From Brevundimonas sp. EYE_349 (lineage in GTDB: Bacteria > Pseudomonadota > Alphaproteobacteria > Caulobacterales > Caulobacteraceae), in assembly GCF_023147505.1 (NCBI RefSeq), contig NZ_JAHXPB010000002.1:1-64000 (forward strand): DNA of 64,000 nucleotides. The letters run 5' to 3'. Below the pieces are notes generated by a model. That model was not told the origin of the DNA, ran no database searches, and was given only the letters and a program-made list of their open reading frames with translations. The position numbers and the translations under genes were made by a program. Shown here piece by piece: positions 1-8,550 of this stretch. Position 1 is the first letter of the stretch. Every line of letters starts with the position of its first letter.

Positions 1-40
1 TATTCAAACCAACCCAGGAAAGCAAGAAGTTTTTCAACTC
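1..40 (-). promoter_or_regulatory. Possible strong promoter reading left out of the window
   Basis: On the minus strand an AT-rich stretch precedes TTGCTT (plus-strand bases 20-25), a 17-bp spacer, and then TA at the very edge where a -10 hexamer would begin. Many alphaproteobacterial rRNA promoters have a similar look, with A-rich sequence before a TTG-type -35 box. The gene it would drive lies outside the window and the -10 box is cut off, so this is only a suggestion. Confidence 0.25.
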
Positions 41-220
41 TTTCTTCCCCTCAAAACCCCGGGAAACCAGTCCCCAAGGCCCCGTAGGCCGGCCCGTTTC
101 CGAGCGAGGCAGCCCTATACGGGCACCACTTTTACTCAGCAAGAAGAATCGTCGGGATTCTCGAAAAAACTGGCAACACAACGGTCGTCAAACCGTCACG
201 CGACAGCAGTCGCTCCCGGT

Positions 221-646
221 TCAGCCGGCGATATAGGAGCGCAGACTATCGGCCTCCTTAGCGTGTTCGGCGATCTGGCACTTCACCACGTCGCCTATGG
301 AGATGACGCCGATAAGCCGTTCGCCCTCCAGCACCGGCAGATGCCGGATGCGCCGATCGGTCATCCGGCTCATCAGAGCGGACATTTCCTCCCTGGGCTC
401 GGCGAAGATCACCTTGGCCGTCATATAGTCGGCCACCGGCCGGCCAAGAGCGGCGCCTCCGTCCGCCGCCAGGGCGCGCACCACGTCTCGTTCCGAGAAG
501 ACGCCCGCGACCCGGTCCCCATCACAGACGACCAGGGCGCCGACCCGCCTCTCTTCCAATGCTGCGCAGGCGTTGGCCACGGTCTGCTCCGGCGCGATGG
601 AGATAACGGCGTCTCCCTTGGTCTTTAGGATTTCGGCGACGAACAT
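221..646 (-). CDS. CBS-pair domain protein
   Basis: A 141-residue protein made almost entirely of two tandem CBS motifs (about residues 10-65 and 75-130), the usual length for a stand-alone CBS-pair protein. The motif VAGVFSERDVVRAL in the first repeat and LIGVISIGDVVK in the second are typical. CBS pairs bind adenosine nucleotides and act as energy or redox sensors on partner proteins. There is no fused enzyme or channel domain, so the partner is unknown. It is a single gene, about 100 bp downstream of the rhomboid gene on the same strand. Confidence 0.9.
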   Translation of the reverse strand: MFVAEILKTKGDAVISIAPEQTVANACAALEERRVGALVVCDGDRVAGVFSERDVVRALAADGGAALGRPVADYMTAKVIFAEPREEMSALMSRMTDRRIRHLPVLEGERLIGVISIGDVVKCQIAEHAKEADSLRSYIAG

Positions 647-752
647 CGCGGCTCCTTCTCTCTATCAGAGAAGCGACCGCAGGGCCGGGATGGCGACAGG
701 GCCGCATCAGGGCGCGATGATCGCGCAACCAGGCCGTAGAGGCAAACCCGGG

Positions 753-1442
753 TCAGCCGTGCGCGGGCGCACGATCCACCCCGCGGCCAAAGGCGCGCGC
801 CAAGGGGCCGATGGCCAAAATGCCGACGACGAAGCCGACCGCATGGGCCTCCCACGCGATGGCCGCGCCGTCCGCACCGGGCGCAAAGCCGATCAGGCCC
901 GTCAGGGCGTTGACGCCCATCCAGGCCAGCGACGCCGTGACCACTCTTCTATCGGTCAGCGCCAGCACGCCGCCGCCGGGCGGCACGCCCAGTAGACGCG
1001 TCGCCGCCCCGATCAAGCCGAACACCGCCCCCGACGCTCCGACCATCGGCGCGCCGGATCCCCAGTGGATCAGCCCATAGCCCAGCGTCGCCAGCCCGCC
1101 GCACGCCACATAGAAGAGGAGAAACACCATCGGACCAATCCGGTCCCCCAGCAGTCGGGCGACCGGCGCGCCGAAGGCCAGGGCGCCGATCGCATTCATC
1201 CAGGCGTGGGTCCAGCCGCCGTGCAGCAACATGGCGGTCAGCAGCCCGCTCCACCTTCCCTGCTCCAGATCGACGGGCGCGAAGGCCATGCTCATGCCCA
1301 TGTCCGGCAGATCGCGCTGAAAGAGATAGAGCAAGGGAATGGAAGCCGCGATCAGCAAGGCGACCAACGGCACGTTGAACAGAGGCTCGCGCGGCGGCCT
1401 TGCGTGCTGGGGAGGTTCGAATCGACCGGGCGCGTCTGACAT
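753..1442 (-). CDS. Rhomboid family intramembrane serine protease
   Basis: A 229-residue membrane protein with about six hydrophobic segments. The rhomboid catalytic serine is in GASGAVFG (Ser137) and the catalytic histidine is in AHAVGF (His200). The HGGWTHAWMN block (residues 74-83) supplies the conserved His and Asn of transmembrane helix 2. Rhomboids cleave transmembrane helices of substrate proteins in the inner membrane; the substrate here is unknown. The cytoplasmic N-terminus is short and Pro/Arg-rich. The gene is divergent from hfaA with 119 bp between the two starts. Confidence 0.92.
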   Translation of the reverse strand: MSDAPGRFEPPQHARPPREPLFNVPLVALLIAASIPLLYLFQRDLPDMGMSMAFAPVDLEQGRWSGLLTAMLLHGGWTHAWMNAIGALAFGAPVARLLGDRIGPMVFLLFYVACGGLATLGYGLIHWGSGAPMVGASGAVFGLIGAATRLLGVPPGGGVLALTDRRVVTASLAWMGVNALTGLIGFAPGADGAAIAWEAHAVGFVVGILAIGPLARAFGRGVDRAPAHG

Positions 1443-1561
1443 GGCCCACAGATGCGCAACGGATTTCGCGACATCAAGCGCTTCTTAATAACCTTAATGC
1501 AAGGGTCGGATGCGGATCGCCGAACGGGGGTCCGTCGTCTGTCTGCGCGAGGAACCGACCA

Positions 1562-2002
1562 GTGGCCGTCAAGAGGCTGTTTCTAACCACCGCCGTCACG
1601 GCTCTGGCTGGCCTGGCCAGCGTGCCCGCCGTCGCGCAATCGACCGGTTCGGGCGGCGCATCGCGCTTTCAGCAAGGCTATGGCGGCGCCCGTTCGGCGG
1701 CCACCAACGCCACGACCGGCTCGACCCGCGACGCCAACGGCAATCGCCTGATCGTCAACGGCATAATCCAGTCCGGCGCCTCTTCCTATTCCAGCCAGTC
1801 GGGCGGGGTCGCCTCGGCCTATGCGGGCGCGGGGTCGTCCAACCACGGCGGTACGGCCATCGGCGGATCTACCGCCATCGGCAACCAGCTGAACGTGGTG
1901 GTGCAGGGCAACCGCAACACCGTGATCGTCAATTCGAACCAGACCAACACCGGCGCGGTCAACGCCGGCACGGCCCTGAACGGGAACATCAACCTGCCAT
2001 GA
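1562..2002 (+). CDS. hfaA: Holdfast anchor protein HfaA (curlin-like)
   Basis: A 146-residue secreted protein read from a GTG start, chosen because a GAGGA Shine-Dalgarno lies 8 bp upstream and a signal peptide starts there (cleavage after VPAVAQ). The mature part is Gly/Ser/Asn-rich. It ends in a curlin-like stretch of alternating Asn, Gln and Val (QLNVVVQGNRNTVIVNSNQ). In Caulobacter, HfaA is a cell-surface, amyloid-type protein that anchors the polysaccharide holdfast. The next gene is a CsgG-like lipoprotein overlapping by ATGA, followed by an HfaD-like gene, the same order as the Caulobacter hfa operon. Assignment rests on this order plus the curlin-like sequence. Confidence 0.85.
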   Translation: MAVKRLFLTTAVTALAGLASVPAVAQSTGSGGASRFQQGYGGARSAATNATTGSTRDANGNRLIVNGIIQSGASSYSSQSGGVASAYAGAGSSNHGGTAIGGSTAIGNQLNVVVQGNRNTVIVNSNQTNTGAVNAGTALNGNINLP

Positions 2003-3015
2003 GCCGTCGTCATCTCATAAAGGGCGGTGCGGCCGCCTCGGCCGTCGCGCTTCTATTGGCCGGCTGCGTCAGTCCGGTCGCCGGGCCGTCGGGCCAGTAC
2101 GCCACGCCTATCGGCAATGCGCCGGTTACGGCCAATCCGACGCCCTATTCGGCCTCGCTCTACTGCCTGGCGGACTACGCCCGTCGCTACAACCTGCCCT
2201 CGCCGCGCATGGCCGTGGGTCGGATCAGCGACTACACCGGCACCGTATCCTCGGACGGCGGGCGCCAGATCACCGGCGGCGCCTCCCTGATGGCCAACTC
2301 GGCTTTGGCCAAGGCCGGCGCCCGCATCGTCGAACGCTACGACACGTCGGTTTCCGAGCTTGAACTGCGTTACGCCAACAATAAGCTGATCGGCGACAAT
2401 ACGCCGGACGCCCAGGGCCCGGAAGACACCCAGTACCGCCGCATCCTGGCCGGACAGGTGCCGGGCTCGGACTTCTACGTGGTCGGCGGCATTACCGAGG
2501 TCAATTACAACATCCGCTCCGGCGGCGTCGATATCGGCCAGGGCGAGGTGGATTCCGCCCGTCCCGGCTCGACCATGCTGAACCATCGCGTCTATGTGAT
2601 GAACATCGCCATGGACCTGCGCCTGGTGCAAACCACCACGCTGGAGGTGGTCGACGTCGTTTCGTACCAGAAGCAGATCATCGGCCGCGAGATCTCGGCC
2701 GGGGTGTTCGACTTCCTGAACGGCAATGTCTTCGACATCTCGGCCGGGACAGGCGGAATGGAGCCGGTCCAGCTGGCCGTCCGCGCCCTGGTCGAACGCG
2801 CCACGGTCGAGTTCATGGCCAACCTCTATGGGGCGCCCGGCCCCGAAATCTGCCTCAACCCCGCCAACGATCCCCTTGGCGGTTCAACCGTCGGGCCGAC
2901 CGGCGGCTATTATCCGGCCTATCCCACGCAGGAGACGAACAATGGCCAAACCCGCGCCGATCCGTCTCGCTGGCATGATGGCCGCGACAGCGACGTTCGC
3001 CGCACTCGCCACTGA
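1999..3015 (+). CDS. hfaB: Holdfast anchoring lipoprotein HfaB (CsgG-like secretion channel)
   Basis: A 338-residue lipoprotein. The lipobox LLAGC places the lipidated Cys at residue 23, and the body resembles CsgG, the outer-membrane channel that exports curli subunits. HfaB is required for surface display of HfaA and HfaD in Caulobacter. The start codon overlaps the hfaA stop (ATGA), so the two are translationally coupled. The last 24 residues are Arg/Asp-rich and lie entirely inside the start of hfaD in another frame, so this tail is overprinted on the HfaD signal peptide and is unlikely to be part of the conserved CsgG fold. Confidence 0.88.
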   Translation: MSRRHLIKGGAAASAVALLLAGCVSPVAGPSGQYATPIGNAPVTANPTPYSASLYCLADYARRYNLPSPRMAVGRISDYTGTVSSDGGRQITGGASLMANSALAKAGARIVERYDTSVSELELRYANNKLIGDNTPDAQGPEDTQYRRILAGQVPGSDFYVVGGITEVNYNIRSGGVDIGQGEVDSARPGSTMLNHRVYVMNIAMDLRLVQTTTLEVVDVVSYQKQIIGREISAGVFDFLNGNVFDISAGTGGMEPVQLAVRALVERATVEFMANLYGAPGPEICLNPANDPLGGSTVGPTGGYYPAYPTQETNNGQTRADPSRWHDGRDSDVRRTRH

Positions 3016-4201
3016 GGCGAGCGCACAGCAGACCCCGGCCTGCGACCCCGCTCTGGTGGAGGCCTGTTTCAGCCGCCAGACCCAGTCCGGCGACGTCACG
3101 GGCCAGGTCGATCTGAACCTGACGGTCGATCAGCTGACCGTCACCACCAGCGCCCAGGGCAATTCGCTCGCGGGCGGTGTGACGGCTGCGTCCGCCGGCT
3201 TGGCGTCGCGTCAGACCATGACCGGCTCGGCCCGGGCTGGCAGCACTGTCGGTCTGAACGGCGCAGCGGACGGGCAGGTCAGCGTGACCACACAGGCGCG
3301 CGGCAACTATTTGGGCGTCACGACAGATGGCGCCACCTTCGCCGTGGACGCCGATCAGTCGACCACGGGCGCCGAGGTTCGCGCCCAGACCGTCGTACGC
3401 GCCCCCACCGGCCGTATGTTGCAAGGCGGCTTCGCCTCCAGCGCCGCGACCGCCAACACCGTGGCCATGGGTGGGCCCTCCTCGTCCCTGACCGGCGTCG
3501 TCGATCAGCGCGCCCAGACCACCGTCTTTTCCGAGACGGTCGCGGATGTGCAGTACATTCCGGCCCCCGCCGTCTTTGCATCCCAATCGGCGGCCAATGT
3601 CGTCCAGACCAACACCACAGGCGCCTCGCACCAGGATCTGGCCGTGCGCCAGTCCAACGCGCCCTCAACCGTTGAGGCCCGCACCGACGTCTATGTCGAC
3701 AACGCCTGGGACTTGACGGCCAGCGCCAACGCCGGCGCGAACCAAGCCATCATGACCAACGCCGGCGGCTCCATGCTGGCGAATGTGGATCAGTCCAACG
3801 CCGGGCGGGTGCGGTCGGACGCGCGCGTTCAGACCAATCTGCAGGGCCAAACCGTCCTTGCGGCCCGCAGCGTGGCCAACGAAACCGTCGCCGGCAACAA
3901 CGACATCTATCTGAAGCTGGACAACACCCAGTTGAACACCGGCGGGGTCGAGGCGACCGCCACCTATGTCGGCGTTAACGGCTATGACGCCTATGTCGGC
4001 GCCGATGCGGTGGGCAATGCGGTGACGGGCTACGCCTGTTCGCGATGCGGCGGCGACGTCAACATCACTAATAGTCAAACCAACAGCGGCAATGTGACCG
4101 CCAACGCCAACGCCACAGTCGCCTCTGGCCGCACAGCCGCTGTCGGCGCCAACGCCGTGGGCAACACCGCCACCTTCTACATCAGCCGCCCCGGCGGCTG
4201 A
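2942..4201 (+). CDS. hfaD: Holdfast anchor protein HfaD
   Basis: A 419-residue secreted protein. The signal peptide ends near ATEASAQ and is followed by a short Cys-containing segment (ACDPALVEACF). The rest is long, low-complexity, Asn/Thr/Ala/Gly-rich sequence with repeating units of the type AQGNSLAGG, ARGNYLGVTT and NTGGVEATA, compatible with a beta-solenoid or amyloid-like surface fibre. In Caulobacter HfaD is a surface protein that tethers the holdfast together with HfaA. The gene starts 74 bp before the hfaB stop, an unusually long overlap. The weak hairpin at 4238-4254 may end the transcript. Confidence 0.82.
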   Translation: MAKPAPIRLAGMMAATATFAALATEASAQQTPACDPALVEACFSRQTQSGDVTGQVDLNLTVDQLTVTTSAQGNSLAGGVTAASAGLASRQTMTGSARAGSTVGLNGAADGQVSVTTQARGNYLGVTTDGATFAVDADQSTTGAEVRAQTVVRAPTGRMLQGGFASSAATANTVAMGGPSSSLTGVVDQRAQTTVFSETVADVQYIPAPAVFASQSAANVVQTNTTGASHQDLAVRQSNAPSTVEARTDVYVDNAWDLTASANAGANQAIMTNAGGSMLANVDQSNAGRVRSDARVQTNLQGQTVLAARSVANETVAGNNDIYLKLDNTQLNTGGVEATATYVGVNGYDAYVGADAVGNAVTGYACSRCGGDVNITNSQTNSGNVTANANATVASGRTAAVGANAVGNTATFYISRPGG

Positions 4202-4237
4202 CCAAAGATGACAAGCTTGTAAGGTTCGACCGCACAC

Positions 4238-4254
4238 CTTGCCGAAAAGGCAAG
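4238..4254 (+). terminator. Weak hairpin after hfaD
   Basis: A 6-bp stem (CTTGCC / GGCAAG) with loop GAAAA lies 37 bp after the hfaD stop and 57 bp before the protease start. No clean U-run follows, so it may be a weak terminator or only an mRNA end structure. Confidence 0.3.
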
Positions 4255-4310
4255 CTCGCTTTACACATCCGACACCGCGCCATCGGGGGTTGCGGTTTCG
4301 GAGAAATTCC

Positions 4311-7190
4311 ATGCGTTCTGCGCGTCGCCTGCTGCTCGTCGCGGCTTCCGGCCTGGCCCTGTCGGCGGGCCTTGTCTCCATCGCCAATGCACAAAGCGCA
4401 GCGCCCGTCGCCGCCTCGACCGCCCAGGTCGCGCCGTCGAAGCCTTGGGCCCAGACGGCCAGCGACATTCCGGCCGACCCCGCCGTGCGCTACGGCCTGT
4501 TGCCGAACGGGATGCGCTACGCCCTGCTGAAGAATGCGACGCCACCCGGTCAGGCGTCGTTCCGCCTGCGGATCGACGCCGGCTCGCTGATGGAGCGCGA
4601 CGACCAGAAGGGTCTGGCCCACTTCATGGAGCATATGGCCTTCAACGGCACCAAGGACGTGCCCGAGAACGAGATGATGCGCATCCTGGAACGGCTGGGT
4701 CTGGCCTTCGGCGCCGACACCAACGCCTTCACCAGCTTCGACCAGACCGCCTATATGCTGGAGCTGCCGAACACCAAAGACGAGACTGTCGACCCGAGCC
4801 TGCACATCCTGCGCGAGATGATGTCGGCGGCCCTGATGGCGCCGGACGCCATCGATTCCGAGCGCGGCGTCATCGTCGGCGAGGAGCGCACCCGCGACAC
4901 GCCGCAGTTCCGGGTGCTGAAGACCCAGCTGGGCCTGTTGGCGCCCGGCCAGCGCCTGTCCCAGCGCCTTCCCATCGGCGACCTGGACATCATCCGCACC
5001 GCCCCCCGCCAACGGTTCGTCGACTTCTACGACGCCTACTACCGCCCCTCGCGCGCGACCTTCATCGCCGTGGGCGATTTCGAAATGGATGCGATGGAGG
5101 CCAAGGTGCGCGCCGCCTTCGCCGACTGGACGCCCAAGGCGCCGGACGGCCCCGAGCCAGACCTGGGCGCCGTCGCCGCGCGCCAGCCCCAGACCAGCAT
5201 CATCGTCGAACCCGGCATCCAATCCTCCATCCAGATCAACTGGATCAAGGCCCCCGACCTGAACGCGGACACGGTGGCCGAGCGTGAAGCCGACATCCGT
5301 CGCGGCCTGGGTCTGGCCGTGCTGAACCGTCGCCTGGGCGAGATCGCCCGCGCGGACAATCCGCCCTTCATCGGCGCCGGCGCTGGCTATCAGTCGCTGT
5401 TCGACAGTCTGGACGCCGGCACCCTGTCGGTCGCCTTCAATCCCGGCGGCTGGAAGCGCGCGCTGGAGACGGTCGAGCAGGAAAGCCGCCGTCTGGTCCA
5501 GTACGGCGTGACCGAGGCCGAGCTTCAGCGCGAAATCGTCAACACCCGCACCGCGCTTCAGAACGCGGTCGCCTCGGCCGCCACCCGCTCCACCCCGACC
5601 CTGGCCTCCGCCCTGCTCAGCGCAGTGAACGACGATCAGGTCTTCAGCGCGCCCCAGACCAATCTGGACCTGTTCAACAAGGCCGTCGACGGCCTGACCG
5701 TCGCCCAGGTCGACCAAGCCGCCCGCGCAGTGTTCGAAGGCCAGGGTCCGCTGGTCCTGTTCAGCTCTCCGGTCCCGGTCGAGGGCGGCGAGGCCGCCGT
5801 CACCGCCGCCTTGGAGGCGTCGCGCAACACCCCGGTCCAGGCCCGCGCCGCCGAGGCGGAACTGAAGTGGCCCTATGACAGCTTCGGCGTCCCGGCGCAG
5901 CCGTCCGCCCGCAGCGAGGTGGCCGACCTGGGCGCCACCCTGGTCCGCTTCCCGAACGGCACGCTGCTGAACATCAAGAAGACCGACTTCCGCACCGATC
6001 AAGTCCTGGTCAGCGCCCGCACGGGCCTGGGCGAACTGGGCCTGCCCGCCGACCAGCTGTCGCCCCTGTCGATGGCCAGCACCATCCTGACAGCCGGCGG
6101 CCTGGGCAAGCTCAGCCTGGACGAGATGAACCGCGTCCTCAGCGGCCGCACCTACAGCGCCTCGGTCAATCAGGCGACCGACGCCTATGTCTTCTCCGGC
6201 GCGACCAAGCCCGCCGACCTGCAGCTGGAGCTTCAGGTCCTGGCCGCCTATCTGACCGATCCGGGTCTGCGCGCCGCGCCGTTTGAACAGACCAAGGCCC
6301 TGTTCCCGCAGATTCTCGCGCAACTGGGCGCCACCCCTCGCGGCGTGTTCCAGCGTGACGCCTCGGGCCTCTTGGCCGGCGGCGATGTGCGCGAAACCAC
6401 TCCGACCGCCGATCAGGTGGCCGCCATCCAGATCGACGACGTGAGAAACGGAGTCCGTTCGGCGCTGGCCCAGGGTCCGGTGGAGATCACCGTCGTCGGA
6501 GACGTGGACATCGACGCGGTCATCGCCGCCGTCGGCGCCACCTTTGGCGCCCTGCCCGCGCGCAGCGCCGCTCCCGCCCCGTCCGCCGGGTCTGCTCAGC
6601 GCAAGTTCCCCGCCCCCACGACCGCGCCGGTCCAACTGCACCACACCGGCCCGGCGGAACAGGCGCTGGGCTTCGTCGCCTGGCCGACCACCGACCAGGT
6701 CCACGACCGCAAGACCGCGCGTCAGCTGTCGATCCTGTCCGACGTGCTTCAACTGCGCCTGAACGACGAAATCCGCGAGAAACAGGGACTGGCCTATTCG
6801 CCCAGCGCCGGCTCCACCTCGTCAAACGTCTTCCCCGGCTATGGCTTCATCGCCGTGACCGCCGAAACACCGCCGGCGGCCCTGCCCAAGCTGTTCGAGA
6901 CGGTGGACGCCATCGCCGCCGATCTGCGAGACGATCCTGTCAGCGAGGACGAGCTGAACCGCGCCCGTCGCCCGGCGGTCGAGCGCATCCGTCGCAACAT
7001 GGCCGACAACGGCTATTGGCTGACCCAACTGTCCCAGGCCCAGTCCGATCCGGCGGGCCTGGACCAGACGCGCAACCAGCTCTCGACCCTGGAAGCCGTC
7101 ACCGCCGCCGATCTTCAGGCCCTGGCGCGCCAGTATCTGAAGCCCGACGCCGCCTGGCGCGCCGCCGTCACGGCCCAGGGCGCTCAATAG
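4311..7190 (+). CDS. M16 family zinc metalloprotease (two-domain, pitrilysin type)
   Basis: A 959-residue exported protein. The ATG start has GGAGAA 5 bp upstream and gives a clean signal peptide (ending about SIANAQ). The N-terminal half carries the inverted zinc motif HFMEH (residues 104-108) and the downstream zinc-ligand Glu in the SERGVIVGEE block (about residue 184). The C-terminal half repeats the M16 fold without a zinc motif, as usual for the inactive partner domain. Such periplasmic proteases degrade small peptides in an enclosed chamber. It has its own ribosome-binding site and is followed by a strong terminator, so it may be monocistronic; the substrate cannot be told. Confidence 0.93.
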   Translation: MRSARRLLLVAASGLALSAGLVSIANAQSAAPVAASTAQVAPSKPWAQTASDIPADPAVRYGLLPNGMRYALLKNATPPGQASFRLRIDAGSLMERDDQKGLAHFMEHMAFNGTKDVPENEMMRILERLGLAFGADTNAFTSFDQTAYMLELPNTKDETVDPSLHILREMMSAALMAPDAIDSERGVIVGEERTRDTPQFRVLKTQLGLLAPGQRLSQRLPIGDLDIIRTAPRQRFVDFYDAYYRPSRATFIAVGDFEMDAMEAKVRAAFADWTPKAPDGPEPDLGAVAARQPQTSIIVEPGIQSSIQINWIKAPDLNADTVAEREADIRRGLGLAVLNRRLGEIARADNPPFIGAGAGYQSLFDSLDAGTLSVAFNPGGWKRALETVEQESRRLVQYGVTEAELQREIVNTRTALQNAVASAATRSTPTLASALLSAVNDDQVFSAPQTNLDLFNKAVDGLTVAQVDQAARAVFEGQGPLVLFSSPVPVEGGEAAVTAALEASRNTPVQARAAEAELKWPYDSFGVPAQPSARSEVADLGATLVRFPNGTLLNIKKTDFRTDQVLVSARTGLGELGLPADQLSPLSMASTILTAGGLGKLSLDEMNRVLSGRTYSASVNQATDAYVFSGATKPADLQLELQVLAAYLTDPGLRAAPFEQTKALFPQILAQLGATPRGVFQRDASGLLAGGDVRETTPTADQVAAIQIDDVRNGVRSALAQGPVEITVVGDVDIDAVIAAVGATFGALPARSAAPAPSAGSAQRKFPAPTTAPVQLHHTGPAEQALGFVAWPTTDQVHDRKTARQLSILSDVLQLRLNDEIREKQGLAYSPSAGSTSSNVFPGYGFIAVTAETPPAALPKLFETVDAIAADLRDDPVSEDELNRARRPAVERIRRNMADNGYWLTQLSQAQSDPAGLDQTRNQLSTLEAVTAADLQALARQYLKPDAAWRAAVTAQGAQ

Positions 7191-7202
7191 ATCAAACAAA
7201 AA

Positions 7203-7233
7203 GGCCCCGGCTCGCATCCTGCGGGCCGGGGCC
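7203..7233 (+). terminator. Rho-independent terminator after the M16 protease
   Basis: A hairpin of about 14 bp: GGCCCCGGC pairs with GCCGGGGCC, and the stem continues through CGCA/TGCG to a 3-nt loop. It begins 13 bp after the protease stop and is followed by AGTCGTTT. Its symmetry may also let it end transcription of the convergent gene. Confidence 0.7.
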
Positions 7234-7325
7234 AGTCGTTTCAGGATCGTCGACGGAGAGCCGGCACATTCGATCCTTTCATCCGTCGCCTGAGCGGCGG
7301 CTGAACGGGATCGTCAACCCGCCGT

Positions 7326-8234
7326 TCAGAACACCCGGCCGCCGACGCCGCCGTCCAGGGTGATGGCGCCGGTCAGGACGGTTGCGCTCTCCACCTGTTC
7401 CTCGCGGTACTCGGTGTATTCCTCTTCGCGATACATCGTCAGGATCTTGATCCCGGCGCCGTAGCGACGCAGCAGCGAACGCTCGTTGCAGTCCCGCTCA
7501 GGCTTCTCGGGACGGCACTCCAGCTTGCCGCCGTTTCCGAACCACAGGGCCTCGTGCTTGCGGCAGGTCAGGGTCGTGCCGTGGTCGAAGTTCACATTCC
7601 CCTCATAGTCCGCCAGCGTCGCCTGCAGCCAGGTGCCCGCCAGGCAGCGATAGATTTCGCCTTCGAACCCGTCGGCGATCTCGCGGTCCGGCCGCACCTG
7701 GGACGCAGGGTGCGGCACCTGGCGGTCGTCGATGCAGACGGCCTGGATGACGACGCGCTTCATCATGCTGCGAAAGGCGCTGTAGGGGGTGCGCACCGTC
7801 TGGGCGACCATGCCCTCGACCGCCAGACCCTGGATCGTGGTTGGATAGGGCTGGTCCACGCTGATGTAGGCCGCGCCGCCCCCACCGCCGTAGCTGCCCG
7901 AGAACCCGCCGGCCCGCGCGTTCAGATAAGACCGCGCGCCGGCGTTGGCGTAACCATTGGCGTTGGCCCCAGCGTTCGCATTGGCGTTCGCGCCGAGGTT
8001 CACGTTCACATTGACGTTGGTGTTGACGTTGTTGTTCCACTGGTTGCCGCCGGGAACGCAGCCGCCGCCGCCGCCGCCGCCGCAGGGGGGCTCGGGCGGA
8101 GGGGGAGGTTCGCATGAGGTGCAGGGCGGCGGCTCGCACCCCGACCCGCATTGCGCCAGGGCCGCGCCGGCGCCGGCCGACACGGCCAGACCGGCCGCCA
8201 GGCCCAGCATCCATTTCGTGATCCGCAGCCGCAT
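7326..8234 (-). CDS. Secreted protein of unknown function with Pro/Gly/Asn-rich N-terminal region
   Basis: A 302-residue protein with a clear signal peptide (cleavage near AGAALAQ). Residues about 28-60 are Cys-, Pro- and Gly-rich and include a pure Gly run encoded by an uninterrupted GGC repeat. Residues 60-105 are an Asn/Val/Ala low-complexity stretch (NVNVNVN, ANANANAG). The C-terminal 170 residues look globular, with Cys residues in VCIDD, YRCLAG, LTCRK and LECRP that could form disulfides. I recognise no known domain. The low-complexity part resembles surface or fibre proteins, but that is only a resemblance. It converges on the M16 protease gene. Confidence 0.75.
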   Translation of the reverse strand: MRLRITKWMLGLAAGLAVSAGAGAALAQCGSGCEPPPCTSCEPPPPPEPPCGGGGGGGCVPGGNQWNNNVNTNVNVNVNLGANANANAGANANGYANAGARSYLNARAGGFSGSYGGGGGAAYISVDQPYPTTIQGLAVEGMVAQTVRTPYSAFRSMMKRVVIQAVCIDDRQVPHPASQVRPDREIADGFEGEIYRCLAGTWLQATLADYEGNVNFDHGTTLTCRKHEALWFGNGGKLECRPEKPERDCNERSLLRRYGAGIKILTMYREEEYTEYREEQVESATVLTGAITLDGGVGGRVF

Positions 8235-8550
8235 CGGCGGGACTCCCAGACGATCATTGCCTCGGCCGAATTGGATTTCGGCCGATCCTTGCCGTCACAA
8301 AACGGCAAAAGCCTTTCGTTTCCGTTGATGGCGGCGACGCTTCGGGATGGCGCAATGCCGCATCGGTCTGCTAGACCGCCCTCACAATGACCGTCCGCGT
8401 CCTTCTTCGCCTGATTTCGATTAGCCGCCCGGCGTAGCGCTTCCGGGCCATCTGGCCCCGTGCACGCCGGGATCGACAGCCCTTCAAGGCGCGCGACGCG
8501 CGACAGGGCGAACAGACCAGCGAACGACAACCTAGACGCCGAGACGACCC
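8235..8550. other. 316-bp intergenic region before ileS
   Basis: This gap separates the divergent secreted-protein gene and ileS. It holds a 7-bp hairpin (TTGCCGT / ACGGCAA, 8289-8308) close to the minus-strand gene and a GC-rich leader before ileS. I see no gene, no T-box-like element and no convincing promoter hexamers, although both flanking genes must be transcribed from here. Confidence 0.5.

Noticed and set aside
1485..1497. TTAA-N5-TTAA in front of hfaA as a CtrA site
   Set aside because: The CtrA consensus needs TTAA-N7-TTAA; the spacing here is two bases short, so I do not call it, although hfa genes are cell-cycle controlled in Caulobacter.
4182..6752. Minus-strand open frame of about 850 codons opposite the M16 protease
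   Set aside because: Same GC-skew artefact; the plus strand encodes a full protease with its zinc motif.
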